Shown here: in pieces, positions 1-11,934 of the stretch | Numbering within the stretch: the stretch's first letter is position 1 | How the letters are laid out: every line of letters starts with the position of its first letter | DNA from: Diphasiastrum complanatum | Lineage: Eukaryota > Streptophyta > Lycopodiopsida > Lycopodiales > Lycopodiaceae | Assembly (NCBI GenBank): GCA_029204225.1 | Contig: CM055108.1 | Span: 15,462,722 to 15,526,721 of the forward strand | DNA length: 64,000 nt | Direction: 5' to 3' | The notes under the pieces: generated by a model | Told to the model about the DNA's origin: nothing | Databases searched by the model: none | Seen by the model: only the letters and a program-made list of their open reading frames with translations | Translations under genes and position numbers: made by a program

Positions 1-669
1 TTTCCACCTCTTGATTGGTGTCTTCCACGACTAAATCTGCCAACACGTCCTCTCACTGCAAGAGCTTGATCAAATCCCTTGTTGTGATGACTCAAGTTCT
101 CTTGACATTGTTCTTCCTACAAAAGCAATCCACCTAACTCTTCATAGGTTGAAAGATTTTCTCGTGTGGCTATACTTGTCACAAACATTTGATGTGACTC
201 ACTCAAACTATTCCAAATACATGTTCTCACGATCATGTACTCGCTCTCCAACTGCTGCTAATTTGTCACAAATCTCTTTAATCTTTAGTAGGTGATCAAC
301 AACAGTTGCACCATCATCCATCCGCAATGTGTGCAGCTTCGTCTTCAGGAATAGCACTCGAGATGTGTTTGTGGTCTCAAACAATGCCTTCAACATATCC
401 CATGCTTCTTTTGGTCCTTCTGAATCCGAAATGTAGGGAATAATTGCATCTCTAACTAATAAGTTGATAACATTTTGTGCTTTCCATTTTCTCCTATCAA
501 ATTTCAGCTGATCTTCTTCAATCATTGGCCTTGTCTCCTCACCTGTCACGATCTCCCATAGCTCCTTTTCCATCATAATGTTTTTTAGTTTGAATTTCCA
601 AACTGCATAGTTGACGGCTCCTTCCAATTTGCTTGACTCATTGAGGACACTCTCGATTAGAGTTGCCAT
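1..669 (-). pseudogene. Ty1/copia gag fragment (5' end of an element leaving the window)
   Basis: The 153-codon ORF at 669-208 begins MATLIES and has the layout of the copia gag/UBN2 domain. It has a YAVWKFKLKNIM block near residues 20-30, the basic RRKWKAQNVINLLV segment near residue 60, the AWDMLKALFETT block near residue 90 and LHTLRMDDGATVVDHLLKIK near residue 115. These are the standard landmarks of plant copia nucleocapsid precursors. After a stop near 207 the same strand still shows Arg/Gly-rich coding (RGRVGRFSRGRHQSRGG) at 60-1, so the reading frame is broken once and gag originally continued beyond the window edge. The protein would form the virus-like particle. The primer-binding site at 1373-1384 and LTR at 1385-1645 lie upstream in the correct order. 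Family assignment is firm; pol cannot be seen because the window ends. Confidence 0.85.
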
Positions 670-1372
670 TACTGAACAGATGAGTCCAGATCAAGTAATT
701 TATCACACCACAAAATTGTATATTTTTTTGGTTATACACCTTATATCAGAATGGAGCACGGAAGTACGGCTGCTCAGGATCCTCCTTAACTTGTGTGCGT
801 GGATCCGATATTGGAGCATGCGATCAATATTAGACTGGAGCGCGGATGTATGACTGCTCGGGTTTCTCTTTAGCTAGCGCGCTTGGATCCGATATTGGTA
901 CGGATATAAAAAAGAGAGAATATAGGACATTTCAAAATAAGTGATCGTTCAAACAGACAGATATCAGTAATGTGAAAGGTATGAAACCTCAAAGCTCTAA
1001 ATGGCAGTACTAGACACTGTCTGGTGTGATTTGTAGTACCCCAAACAATTAAATGAGAGATTTCTTGGCACAACTTACTGACAAATGACACTTCTCACAA
1101 AGACTAAAAAAAAAATTTGTAAAACTTTTCCCACTCAACAGATTTTCAATATGTCTGATGCTGCCCTGGCCTTTCTGATGCCTCCGGAACTGTGTCTTCG
1201 TTCCCCACTAATAATTGTGAGCTCCAAAACTTGCAAAATACATCAAGAAGAATTTCTTCCAGCCGTTTTTTTTTGTCTCTCCAAGCTTACACCTCTTGTG
1301 AAGGACTTTCTCACTTCGTTGCGGAGCCTGTGACAAGCTGTATCCACTGATCAGGCATGCAGGACTATTGTA
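670..1372 (-). other. Untranslated leader of the copia element
   Basis: About 700 bases separate the gag start (669) from the primer-binding site (1373). No long ORF is supported here; short ORFs on both strands lack family resemblance. The leader holds two 71-bp imperfect palindromes (742-812 and 826-896), listed separately. Confidence 0.5.
742..896. repeat. Two 71-bp inverted-arm units in tandem
   Basis: Units at 742-812 and 826-896 start 84 bp apart and align end to end (for example GGAGCACGGAAGTACGGCTGCTC against GGAGCGCGGATGTATGACTGCTC, shortened here as GGAGC.CGGA.GTA). Both end in GGATCCGATATT. The left arm of each unit resembles the reverse complement of its right arm (about 11/19 and 13/19 bases), so each could fold as a hairpin or bind a protein as an inverted site pair. 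Two further units of the same length occur at 30191-30261 and 30309-30379. Confidence 0.6.
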
Positions 1373-1384
1373 GCTCTGATACCA
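1373..1384 (-). other. Primer-binding site (tRNA-iMet type)
   Basis: The reverse complement reads TGGTATCAGAGC, the standard plant copia primer-binding site complementary to the 3' end of initiator tRNA-Met. It abuts the LTR at 1385, which fixes the element's orientation as minus. Confidence 0.9.
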
Positions 1385-1645
1385 TGTCAATAATCAGATA
1401 TGCAACATCAAGCATTCACCATAAGCAATCACCAAAGAAGCCAAAAGAAGAACACACACTATCAATTTATCACACTGCAACATACTGAATGTAAAATGTA
1501 CATATAAACCCTGAACCCTGATAGAGAGGGAGAACCTAGGAGTAGACTACTAGACTAGCCAACGGCTAGTTACAGCTAGTAATAAAGTACATCGTAAACA
1601 ATAACTAAGAAGTGTAACAATGAAGTTTATCATTGATTTCTAACA
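1385..1645 (-). repeat. Copia 5' LTR (261 bp)
   Basis: It begins TGTCAATAATC and ends CTAACA on the plus strand, so the minus-strand LTR starts TGTTAGAAATC and ends in CA, the usual TG...CA form. It lies directly beside the primer-binding site. The partner LTR is outside the window. Confidence 0.85.
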
Positions 1646-3672
1646 TAGATACAAATCAAAACTTTTTGAATAAGAGAAATTCTCTAGAGATTGTGTGGAC
1701 CAAGCTAGAAGTATAATTGGTTTAAAATTTGAATCATTATTTAGAAGTAGTACAATGAAAGATCAAAAGTTACTAATTCCATTTTAATTGGATTTGGAGT
1801 AAGTTTGATCAGAATTCAAGTTTGAGACATTTATATTAGATCAACCTAATCTAAGTTTGAGTTCTAGGATCAGGGAGGGGTTGATTGAGAGGAAGAAATG
1901 ATATTATTAGAGGTAAGCTAGGTTGGAAAACTGGTGAGAGTGAATATGTTATTCGTCTAAGAGATTTCTCGGATATGTTATTTACTCATGAGAAATAGAA
2001 ATTCTTTATTAGCTGAGTTAAAAGGTTCTCAATGAGATATGTGAGTAACATATGTGGATTTTGGATAAGTCCGCCAGAAAAAAATGTGTTTATGTATTGG
2101 GTCATAGTGAGATTATTCACACATGTGTGCGATTAATATGTATGAATCTATTGTGTATTCCTGGTTACTGGGTTTATTTGGTGCACTTAAATTAGTCACT
2201 AAACATGGACATATATTCAAGTATTGTTGGAATAGATACTTGTGAAAGATTTATTGGTCAACTTATAAATGATTTGGATAAGAATTGAGATGTGGTGTTA
2301 TACTAGCATCATTGAGTTCTGCACCTAAACATTTAAGATTCTGAATCATTGACAATTAACTTGAGTAATTGGTTATTCCTAGATTAAGTTAATTGATAAA
2401 GCGATCAGTGTGAAAAGGATTCACAAGAGACTAATAGTTTTAATTTATATTGCTTGTAAGAAGCATGATTAGTGAATTATCAAGATTCATCAGTTAAAAT
2501 TATGTCTATTGAATATACATTATTCTTGGTATAGAGTATTTCTTACTTAAGGAATAGACTCAGTTCATTAGTGATTGTATTGTAGAGAGCTCAATTGGAT
2601 AGCAAATCATAATGATTTCGAGAATAACAACTAAATTTGTATTCACTAGGACTTTGGTTATCTAGATTTGATTCTAGATAGTAATCTAACATTTCTGTGG
2701 TTGAATATGATTGCAAATTGGTATGTTTCCTATCTTTAATTACCAGTGGCCTCTAAAACAAGAATATCTTGCACTTTTGTTAAAGAATCCAATAAGGATG
2801 ATATTTTTATAATCCAGTATTTTCCTAATGGAAAAGATTTTAGAATGAATCTTATTGGTTCCCGAGTTATGTTGGACATATACTACAATATCCTTGAATG
2901 ATTAAGTATGGTTTTGGATTCTAGAGAGTTTTGATTGATGAATCAATATTTATGATTGATGAATCATAAATGGATATTTAATTATTATCAGAGGATTATA
3001 AGGAATTGTGATGATTCTTTAAGTGTGATGATTAATTCTTGATTTATTAATTCAGTTAAGAATTCAGATAGGTGTTTTGAAAATTTGGATCACTTTACTC
3101 TAGTTCTTTATTGAGAGCCTCTGGATCTCACAAATATTCTAACCAAGTAATTTGTTTTACTTGTGGAGAATTTAATTAATCTAGTGGATGGTATTCAAAG
3201 ATGAGTTTTAATCATTTCATATCTTAATGATTTTCTTAAAGATTCTAGTTGAATGAATTATTATATCTTAGAATGGTGAATTCTAAATATATGTATACTT
3301 GGAAGCCTTTATGAATTGTCTGCCAGAGTTTGTAAATGATTTCGATCTATAATTCATAATTTTCATTAACTTTAATCTCTTAAGTTAGGAAATACTTCAC
3401 CCAGTGTCTCATGTAAGAGTTTTACATGAAGGTGATATTACTAACTTATAAAGAGTGAAACCCAAATGGAAAATTTATCACTTAGTGTACTTTCCAAACC
3501 TGAATTTGTACTCCAGGGTAGAGATAGATAGTTAGCTTTATCTCTGAGTACTTGTTTAATATGTAAGTCCACCGACTAAGGATAATGATTTTCTAGGTTA
3601 ATAATGAAAGTTAAATGAATTGCTTGTACTTCTTTCATGTTTTGAGGACAAAACCAGATTAATGGGAAAGAA
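1646..3672 (+). pseudogene. Decayed internal region of a gypsy-type LTR element, 3' part
   Basis: No ORF survives. From about 2600 onward the sequence matches the inverted segment 46573-46110, for example the stretches around AGCAAATCATAATGATTTC, TATGTTGGACATATACTAC and TTTGAGGACAAAACCAGATT. The 46 kb copy lacks roughly 2895-3500. The segment ends in a purine-rich tract (AATGGGAAAGAA, 3661-3672) directly before the LTR at 3673, as expected of a polypurine tract. Between 1646 and about 2600 I see nothing recognisable; it may be the same decayed element or flank. Confidence 0.5.
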
Positions 3673-4262
3673 TGTTATGTCCACGTCCTATATATAGGAT
3701 TCAGTATAGTCCTAGACTTGGATACATAGTACTCCAGAGAAACAAGCTTATTAGTTATGCCACGTCATACTGGATGTGACCCAAAAGTAATCAACAACCT
3801 TGTGAGGCCCAGACACACTAATTGGAGTTAGTACAAGATTTGGGATAGCCTATGCATGTGTAGAATATCAATGGCGATCTATGTATGGAGACTTTATGTA
3901 TAGGGGAGTTGGGACCTTGCATTACTACTTGCACAGGAGGTTCTAGAGCTTATATAAGGAGGCAAAACTCAACCTACTCCATCTTGGATTTGTGGATTCA
4001 TTGCCGAGATCTCTCTCTACTCTCATGCTTCCTATTCCTTGACTTGGGCGTGAAGCTACTAGAGATTGATTGGTTGCTTATACTTGGTTGGGTGGTTTCT
4101 CCACAGTGTGTTCTCTATTGTTTTGTTTTGTAAGCAAAATCTTGAGGAGACATCCCTTAGAACTTTCCTTGATGATCATCCCACCACTCCTTCCATGCTT
4201 GAAGAAGACATTTGATTTGAAAGCTCCTCCCCTTTGAAAATGGCTGCACCATGATGGAAATT
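3673..4262 (+). repeat. Gypsy-type 3' LTR
   Basis: It starts TGTTATGTCCACG after a purine tract and contains a TATA-like box (CTTATATAAGG near 3950) preceded by GGGGAGTTGGGACC. The same sequence occurs inverted at about 46107-45531, so it is a multi-copy terminal repeat. The right boundary is set only by where homology stops (near GGAAATT) and where the next element begins at 4263, so it is approximate. Confidence 0.65.
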
Positions 4263-6368
4263 TGTAATTTGTAGAAACAAATTGCCTTTAAGTAATAAAG
4301 ACTTTCCTTGTCTCAAAGCCCAGATAGACTTTGATGATATAGAATTATCATTGATCAATATTCTATTAGGATATTGTATGAATTTGAATACTTTAATGAA
4401 TTGAGTAACATACATTGATACTTGTAGAACTAAGAATTTTCTATGGACCATGTTTTATGGTATTATGAACACTGACCTTTCTTTGAAGGGATGTGCAGGT
4501 ACACACAAATGTACCTGAAGAATTTGAACAAGAATTAGAAGCCCTATGGGCTTTAGGACTGACCTCTCTTTGAGGGTATGTGCAGGTACTCGAGAAAGTG
4601 TCAGAAGAACAAGAATCGAAACAAGAAGCTTTCTGAGCTTAAAGACAGTAAACAAGAAGGCTTTTGACAAAGTCTATAATGAAGGCTCGGTAGAGTCTAT
4701 AAAGAAGGCTTATTACTAAGTCTATAATGAAGGCTCAGAGGAGTCTATAAAGAATAGGACAAGGCCTAGGGTTTGATCACCTTAGTGACTTTTTCCACCA
4801 TGATTGAGGATGGACAACCTCTAGAAAATAAGTGCCAATGACCATGATTGAGGATGGGAAACCTCTAGAATAAAGGGCCTAGGAATTGATGGACATTATG
4901 CAAACACAAGATTGACATATACCTTGGCTCTTCCTTAAGAAGATTGCACTTGGGTGAATTCCCAAGTTGTAACCATGTAAAATTATATGTAATTAAAAAG
5001 TCAAGTTGGAACCTTGTACCACCTACCTCCTACCTATTTTTCCACATGCATTCTAGGCTATTTGACACCTAGAATGGGGCGCCTTCCTACACTCTCACTT
5101 CATATGCCAAATCAACATAATAACTCTCCCAAGCTAGTACACATCACCCATTCACCCTCTCTAACTAATACACTTCATCCATGCACTCCACTTCACCCTA
5201 AGTCCAATTGGAGTCTTCCTCACACCTCATGCACTTGAACTTGACACCTCACTCACTTTGGAAGGACTCTCCACTCTCTATATAAGTGGAAATGCGCCCC
5301 TCTACCAGGAGGATGGAAGGATGATGCATCCAGACTCTGCCATTTTTGTTGTTTGTTGTGTACAGGTGCTTTGGAGAAGAGGATTGAGGCATTACCTCAA
5401 GGAGGCTATGTTATTTTGTGATTGCAGAATTATTTGGAGCTCAAACCCTCAGATATCTCTCTCTCTTTCACATCACACACAACACTCTCTCTCTACCTCT
5501 CTCACTTTCACATTCTCTCGAAACCATGGTATGCTCTTGAAACTGTTAAAGAATGGCTGATCAATACTTCTGCATGTCAGGCTATCTCTAGCCTATTGTC
5601 TATGCATGACAAATCTAGAGCTTGCATGTCATGCTATCTGTGGCCTATTGTCTATGCATGTCAGATTTAGAGCTTGCATGTCATGCCATCAGTGGCCTAT
5701 TGTCCATGCATGTCAGATCTAGAGCTTGCATGTCAGATTTGAAGCTTGCATGTTATAGCATCTGTGGCCTATTGTCCATGCATGTTAGATCTAGAGCTTG
5801 TATGTCGGATTAGAAACTTGCATGTCAGATCTAAAGCTTGCATGTCAGATTTGAAGCTTGCATGTCACACCATGCATTGCCAAATGACCATGCATGTCAC
5901 TTCATGACTGTTGCATGTCAAGAATCTATGAACCCTTATGATTTCATGACAAGAATCTAAGATCCAACATGATTGCATGTCGGAAAGATTAAGACTGATG
6001 AAGAAATTTTTATGCTTTTGATAAGCTAGATATGGAATTAAGATCATTGAATATGAACTAGGTTTATGCTACTACATCTGAGACCCCTATTGGAATCCAT
6101 TGTATATGTAATTGGCATTGGCCAATTGGATTTGCATAATGATAAGAAAAGAATTCTTCGGTGGGGGGGGGTCCCCATCTTGACCCCTCAGTGCTTCCAC
6201 TATTGTGTGAATAAATCTATGTGATGCAATGAATGTTTCTCGGGTTTTGATTTAAAGTGTTATCTGATTTTCATTAAGTTGATTCAAGACAAGCTTTAAG
6301 TGAATGATAAGCCAACTAAATATTTTGGCCTTAAGAACTTAGGACAGGCATTCACCCTCGAGTTCACA
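4263..6368 (+). repeat. Long 5' LTR (about 2.1 kb) of a small non-autonomous LTR element
   Basis: It begins TGTAATTTGTAGAAAC and ends TTCACA a few bases before a primer-binding site at 6372. Its first ~965 bp match 7504-8468 closely. It contains several internal duplications: about 95 bp (4465-4640, the TGCAGGTAC segments), about 62 bp (4671-4755, GTCTATAATGAAGGCTC), about 52 bp (4798-4880, ACCATGATTGAGGATGG), and a minisatellite at 5570-5990. A TATA-like box (CTATATAAGTGG) lies near 5277. A run of ten G occurs near 6165. ORFs inside are short and unconvincing. Confidence 0.75.
5570..5990. repeat. GCATGTCAGATCTAGAGCTT minisatellite within the LTR
   Basis: Imperfect repeats of about 26 bp (GCTTGCATGTCAGATTT) alternate with about 70-bp units containing GGCCTATTGTCTATGCATG. 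CATGCATG-type palindromes recur. It accounts for the apparent repetitive short ORF at 5622-5813. Confidence 0.75.
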
Positions 6369-6371
6369 GCT

Positions 6372-6383
6372 TGGTATCAGAGC
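6372..6383 (+). other. Primer-binding site (tRNA-iMet type)
   Basis: TGGTATCAGAGC lies three bases after the LTR end at 6368, which marks the 5' boundary of the internal region of the 4263-8468 element. Confidence 0.85.
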
Positions 6384-7503
6384 TATGGTTTAATTATCGT
6401 GAACTTGATATGAAGACCTTGTATGTTCATGCATGCAGAAGAACATTAAGCTCCACCCGATGTTTAAGAGGCCTTGTGCTACAAAAAGCAAGAACTACTT
6501 GGAAAAGATCAAGAAGACCAAGACACCTACTAGGCATGACGAAGACCCAGATGACAACGAAACATTAGAAGCCTACTTGTGGAGAACTAGAAGACCATGC
6601 TTATCAAGAACATACAACCCGAGACTAGTTTCAGCCATAAAATCATTGAAGGCCGTACTAGTAAAACAAAGGGAGAATCTCTTGAACCATAATGATTGTC
6701 CACTAGGACTACAAGAATGTCTTAAATGTAGATCTCAAAATATTCTTTAAAGAAAAACATCAAATAGGATGTTAAATCCTAATTTGTTTCCAAGAATGAT
6801 TTTGATTCAATATTAAAAGTACTTTTCTTTGAATGTTTCAAACATGCGAGTTATGTGATCTAAGCCTTTAGTAGCTTAGTGCATGACATGTAATGTTAAT
6901 TTATCCTTGTTTGCATACTTTATGCAAAAGTAAACCTTGATGATATGTTGAATTAAAATCAACTATACATGAGAAAGAATTCCTAGTGATTATCCTTAGA
7001 GTATAGAAGCATTGCTTTTTAGAAATGATTTCTTGATTAAGATGGACCCAGATTTCAAGCATCTTTTGAAATCATGTATAGGAAGTTAAACCTCCTAAGA
7101 CACTATGTAAAAGCATGACTAGTATGACAACATACTAAGAAGGAATGGGGATTGAAATCTTTAAGACCTCTTTACCCTATCCCATTCCTGAATCCCCAAA
7201 GAAACAATTCACTATAAAATTGTTTTTGAGCGATCTAAAGCCTAGGATGAAAATGAAATGATTTCATCTACCCGAGATAGATTCAGTAAGCTAATTTTGA
7301 ATTCATAGATTAAGAGATCTGAGCTAGATCAAGGAAAAAAAGACTCTTCTACCAAAGTTGATCTTAACATATAAGATCAAATCTGAAAGAAAGGAATAAA
7401 CATAAACACAGTTTGGTATCAGAACATCTAGAAATTTTTAAAAAGATCTAAGAATCGTAGTTGAGAAATTTTTCTGAGGACAACGCTTTATGCGTTGGAG
7501 GGG
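6384..7503 (+). other. Short internal region of the non-autonomous LTR element
   Basis: Only about 1.1 kb separates the primer-binding site from the purine tract GTTGGAGGGG (7494-7503) that precedes the 3' LTR. The longest ORF (6433-6750, 105 codons) starts MQKNIKLHPMF, is rich in Lys, Arg and Asn, and shows no protease, reverse transcriptase or integrase motif. The element must therefore depend on enzymes supplied in trans. The ORF could be a gag remnant but I cannot show that. A second GGTATCAGAAC-like string near 7411 is probably decayed duplicated primer-site sequence. Confidence 0.6.
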
Positions 7504-8468
7504 TGTAGTTTGTAGAGACAAATTGCTCCTAAGTAATAAAGACTTTCCCAGTCTCAAAGCCCAGATAGACTTTGATGATATAGAATTATCATTGATCAAT
7601 ATTCTATTAGGATATTGTATGAGTTTGAATACTTTAATGAATTGAGTAACAGACATTGATACCTATAGAACTAAGAATTTTCTATGAACCATGTTTTATG
7701 GTATTATGAACACTGACCTTTCTTTGAAGGGTTGTGCAGGTACACACAAATGTCCCTGAAGAATTTGAACAAGAATAAGATGCCCTTTGGGCTTTAGGAC
7801 TGAATCTCTTTGAGGGTATGTGCAGGTACTCGAGAAAGTGCCAAAAGAACAAGAATCGAAACAAGAAGCTTTCTGAGCTTAAAGACAGTAAACAAGAAGG
7901 CTTTTGACAAAGTCTATAATGAAGGCTCAGTAGAGTCTATAAAGAAGGCTTATTACTAAGTCTATAATGAAGGCTCAAAGGAGTCTATAAAGAACAGGAC
8001 AAGGCCTAGGGTCTGATCACCTTAGTGACTTTTTCCACCATGATTGAGGATGGACAACCTCTAGAAAATAAGTGCCAATGACCATGATTGAGGATGGGAA
8101 ACCTCTAGAAAAAAGGGCCTAGGAATTGACGGATATTATGCAAAAACAAAATCAACATATACCTTGGCTCTTCCTTAGGAAGATTGCACTTGGGTGAATT
8201 CCCAAGTTGTAACCATGTAAAATTATATGTAATTAAAAAGTCAAGTTGGAACCTTGTACCACCTACCTCCCGCCTATTTTTCCACATGCATTCTAGGCTA
8301 TTTGACACCTAGAATGGGATGCCCTCCTACACTCTCACTTCATATGCCAAATCAACGTAATAACTCTCCCAAGCTAGTACACATCACCCATTCACCCTCT
8401 CTAAATAATACACCTCATCCATGCACTCCACGTCACCCTAAGTCCAATTGGAGTCTTCCTCACACCTC
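7504..8468 (+). repeat. 3' LTR of the non-autonomous element, truncated
   Basis: It starts TGTAGTTTGTAGAGAC immediately after a purine tract and matches 4263-5229, including all three tandem duplications. Similarity stops at TCACACCTCA (about 8468), where decayed copia pol sequence begins. The distal ~1.1 kb of this LTR, including its promoter and minisatellite, is missing. Confidence 0.75.
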
Positions 8469-9669
8469 ACACTTTAAGCATGGTGTTTGTTTCATCTTGA
8501 AGAATGATGTTTGCATTGCAAAGGGATTTAAACATGGAAGATTGTTTAAGTTGGAAGCTAGTGTTGCTTTTGAAAGAATGAGCTTGGCAAAGGAGGAGAT
8601 CACTCAAGAGGAGATCTTGGCAAAGTGTGATCTTGCTTGCATTGAGGAGGAGCATCAAAAGGAGGAAGATCTTGAGGATCAGCCTCAAAGCATGAGAGTT
8701 CCAAGGGAGTCCTCAATGACAATGGCCGAGTCATCAAATTGCATGCAAATTGTCCATTCAAGTGTGCATCTTGCAAGGGTGGTGAGCATTGGAGAGTCTA
8801 CTATCTTTGAATACTTTTTGGAAAGTAGTAGTAGACATGAGGTGACTTGTTTCTTACCTTTAAGATTCATGGTGTTTATTACTTTGTATGACAAGACAAT
8901 GAAATGGGCTGTTTTGAAATCTACATTTGTTGTTGATAAAGCAATTTCATTGGATAACTATTTTTGTAATAGTTTGAATAGAGTCATAAAAGATGAAACA
9001 TCATTTGCTTTGGAAATCTTTGTGTTCACATGCTTTGTGCATGATCATTCCAATGTAAGGACCAAAGATTATCCTATTTCAATGATAGGAATAATGGTAG
9101 TGTTTTGCTCTTCAAGTAGAGATTGTAGAATCTACTTGTTTTCGACCAAAGAATTTGTCAATGGTGGAAATGTGATCTTTCAAGAGTGGAAGATTTGTAA
9201 ACTTGAAGAAGCACCTTTGGATCAACACCTTATTCAATTCATTGATATTTTGGAGTCAAGTCAAGTGGAGGATCAAGCTCAAGACCCGAGGACTCCAAGA
9301 AGAATCTTGAGTATCAAGATGGAGCCATCTAGGCTCAATCATATGGATCAAGCAAGACAAGTTGTCTTTGGCAACATTATTTATGCACTTAATATTTTAA
9401 TTGATGTATCTTCAAGTGCACAAAATGCCTTGGAATCCATGGCTTGGCATGATGTTTAGTTTTGAAGTGTGGTACATGTATATAGACACATTTATGGAAC
9501 ATCTTGTAAGGGATCCTCTAAGAGGTGGTGAAAGATCCTTCATGGACATCATTCTCTATTGGAGTCTCAAAACTTCCTTCTTTGTAGCTGGATTTTTTAG
9601 ACACTTCTAAAAGCTTTCATTGATCTATGAAGAGAGTTGTAAATAGATCAAGCTAAATTTGAGGAGGAG
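8469..9669 (+). pseudogene. Decayed Ty1/copia pol, 3' part, joined to the truncated LTR
   Basis: The reading frame from about 8470 to 9459 is open and fused in frame to LTR sequence upstream (ORF start 8254), so the 401-codon ORF is a chimera. Recognisable pieces in order are GRLFKLEASV (pre-integrase region), a CRIYLFSTKEFVNGGNVIF block matching the post-integrase segment of the element at 13121, PRTPRRILSIKMEPSRLNH (the linker before reverse transcriptase), then GGERSFMDI near 9530. The catalytic parts of integrase, reverse transcriptase and RNase H are absent. A purine tract (GAGGAGGAG) precedes the LTR at 9670. This is a heavily deleted element and not a gene. Confidence 0.75.
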
Positions 9670-10369
9670 TGTGAAGAATTGCCAAAAATTGGCAAATCTA
9701 GCTTGATAAAAAACCATGTAGAATAGTGTAAATTGTGTACACAAGTGGGTCCCACACATGTGAGGCCATGATGCCACATGGGAAACCCATCCTAATGTAG
9801 GTTAGTTCAAGTCAAGAGAGTTGGTCATGTCTATTTGGTGGTCATCCCTACTTTATAGGACCTACACCTAAGTTTAAGGTGAAAATTTGACCAACTAACT
9901 ACCTACCAAGCATAACTCTAGGAAATAGACTAGGGTTTCATTTTAGGTCAAGGAGAGTGAGTTAACTTCCTTATTACATGCTGGAAATCCACCTAACTTC
10001 AAGAAGGAAGTCGAATTTGCTATGTATTCCCTCTCTCCATAGTGAGAAGATAGAAAATTTTTGGAGCTCATTGGCAATCTCAAGCTAGTTCACTATGTAC
10101 ATTGAGTTTTTGTGATCCAAATGAAACCAAATCAATTTCTACTTGTTTCTCAGGTTGAAGGACGTACTACAGCCTGTAGTACACACGTGTGGGCTCGGAT
10201 TTCAATGTTTATCAATGCTTTTGATTGTTAATGTTTGTTGTTTGTCAAATTGCCAATCTAGATCAACTTTTTTGTGTCTAGTTTTTTGATAGATTGTTAA
10301 GCAAGCATCCAATCACTCTTGTGGATCTTTGTAGATCCATTTATGGTCCTAAAGTACAGTACTTTCACA
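9670..10369 (+). repeat. Copia 3' LTR (about 700 bp)
   Basis: It begins TGTGAAGAATTGCC after GAGGAGGAG and ends ACTTTCACA. It contains a near-perfect palindrome ACTACAGCCTGTAGT (about 10167) beside CACACGTGTG (about 10182). The end of the same LTR family is recognisable at about 56300-56528. TGGTATGATAGAGC directly after it resembles a mutated primer-binding site but could be chance. Confidence 0.7.
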
Positions 10370-10380
10370 TGGTATGATAG

Positions 10381-11906
10381 AGCAATGATCTCTCGCTCCG
10401 TAAGTAATGGCAGAATGGTATACTGCGAAGGTGCGTGCGTGGCAAGAGTAGTAGGGTGGTTGGCAGATCGGGGAGATGTTTCTTCCTCTTCTCGGCTAAG
10501 GGACGAGGACGAAGTCAGGGAGTTGACAAGGTTGATCCAGTTTGCTGGGACACGAATGGTGAGATTGAGGTGCATGAGGAAGTAGACGATCTGGAGAAGT
10601 GGCTGGTCCAGTTTTTGCAGCAGCATTTTGAGTGACTCTGGCTCATTGACTAAGTGGTGAAGTAGCGTCCGAAAGATGACGTTTTGGTGCCATTGGTAGA
10701 AATTGATACAACAATGTATTACCTCTGAGGGCTAGTTATATACTATAGGCGAGTAATAGACAAGTGAGTAATACAAAGCGTGAGTAATGGATAGGCGAGT
10801 TATGAAAGACACGAGTAAACAGACAGGCGAGTAATCAAACAGACGAGTAATGAGGGTGCGAGTAATAGATAGGCGAGTAATCAAACAGGCGAGTAATGAT
10901 ATCTAAAAGGCGAGTTATGAACAAGTGCGAGAAATTGGCAAGTAATGAGCGCGAGTAAACAGGCGAGTAATACGACGAGTAATCAACACGAGTAAACAAG
11001 TGAGAATGTGATAACTCGCACTCATATATATAGGGAGTTTATAACTCGCCTAGTGCCATTTTTTGATAGTGGTCCAATCAATGCTAGGTCACTATTGTTT
11101 GCACTATGCACGACCCATTTTTTGATTGACTGTCAGATTTACGTGATTTTTTAATCAGAACATCCCATTGTTTATAAAAAATAACAGTTTTTGTTAAAAA
11201 TGAGCCTAACTTGCATTTAGATTGAAATTTCGCTGCACAGATTGATCATGCATTGCAGTGCAACAGAGGCCAATGATAACAATAATAATGACTAGCAATA
11301 TGGCCCATACTGACCGTTCGGAGTACCTCTGGGCATTTTTACAAGGCAAAAGGGAGAGGAGAGTAGGGCCAGGATTTTCACACTAGTTTTGTGCAAGGGC
11401 ACGACAATTTGCACAAGGCATGATTCATTATATTCAAGGTTTCACTAGGCACTTCCTAATCTACCTAGCCAATTTCTACCCCTATTAGTATGATCACCTA
11501 TTTATGCTAAAGGGCTGGGCTAGTCTACAATTAAATCTAATCGAGCTTAACTAATTCTCTAAACTAGCTACTCTAGGCTAATCTAACTATTCTATGCTGC
11601 CGGCTATTCTAGCATTCTATATGGTCTAGCTAACTATGTAAATTTAAGAGTCAGGATTTTCTATTTTCCTAAGGTAAGGGTCAGCTACGAGACTAAATTT
11701 ACATTTATCCTAGTGGTTGGGACCTTCTAAAATCTCCTTTACTATCTATCTGTTTTGATCTAGTCTAAAAGGTTACCTAGATTAACTAAGCTAGCTACTT
11801 CTAACGGATGGACTTGACTTAATTTACCTTTCCTGATCTAGTTAAGTATCTTGGTCAATAACTATTCTAATCTACAAAACTCGATCTATTACTTTAAGAC
11901 TATTAG
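10381..11906 (-). pseudogene. Gypsy-type 5' region on the minus strand: LTR/leader and gag start
   Basis: This block is repeated at 55202-56180. On the minus strand the order is LTR-like sequence (11906-11440; inverted relative to 32736-33240), a leader packed with ATTACTCGC-type repeats (11040-10735), then an ORF beginning MAPKRHLS near 10690. The 55 kb copy begins MAPKRRLSGG. This copy has a stop soon after the start and is non-functional. The N-terminal Ser/Thr/Pro-rich sequence could be the start of a gypsy gag, but no diagnostic domain is visible. Confidence 0.5.
10735..11025. repeat. GCGAGTAAT short-repeat array
   Basis: More than fifteen degenerate copies of GGCGAGTAAT / GGCGAGTTAT / ACGAGTAAA are spaced about 12-25 bp apart. 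The reverse complement (ATTACTCGCC) recurs at 11935-12330, and a shorter set occurs at 55570-55680. Confidence 0.8.
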
Positions 11907-11934
11907 TAGGCAGGCTCCAGACAATATTATGTGA

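Noticed and set aside
5258-5560. 100-codon ORF in the long LTR
   Set aside because: It crosses a promoter-like region and CT-rich repeats and has no family resemblance.
10370-10383. TGGTATGATAGAGC as a primer-binding site after the LTR at 9670-10369
   Set aside because: It has a two-base insertion relative to the standard site, and the purine tract upstream shows that LTR is a 3' LTR.
10735-11025. Regularly spaced short repeats resembling a CRISPR array
   Set aside because: Repeats are only ~9-10 bp, degenerate, irregularly spaced, in a plant retroelement leader, with no cas genes.
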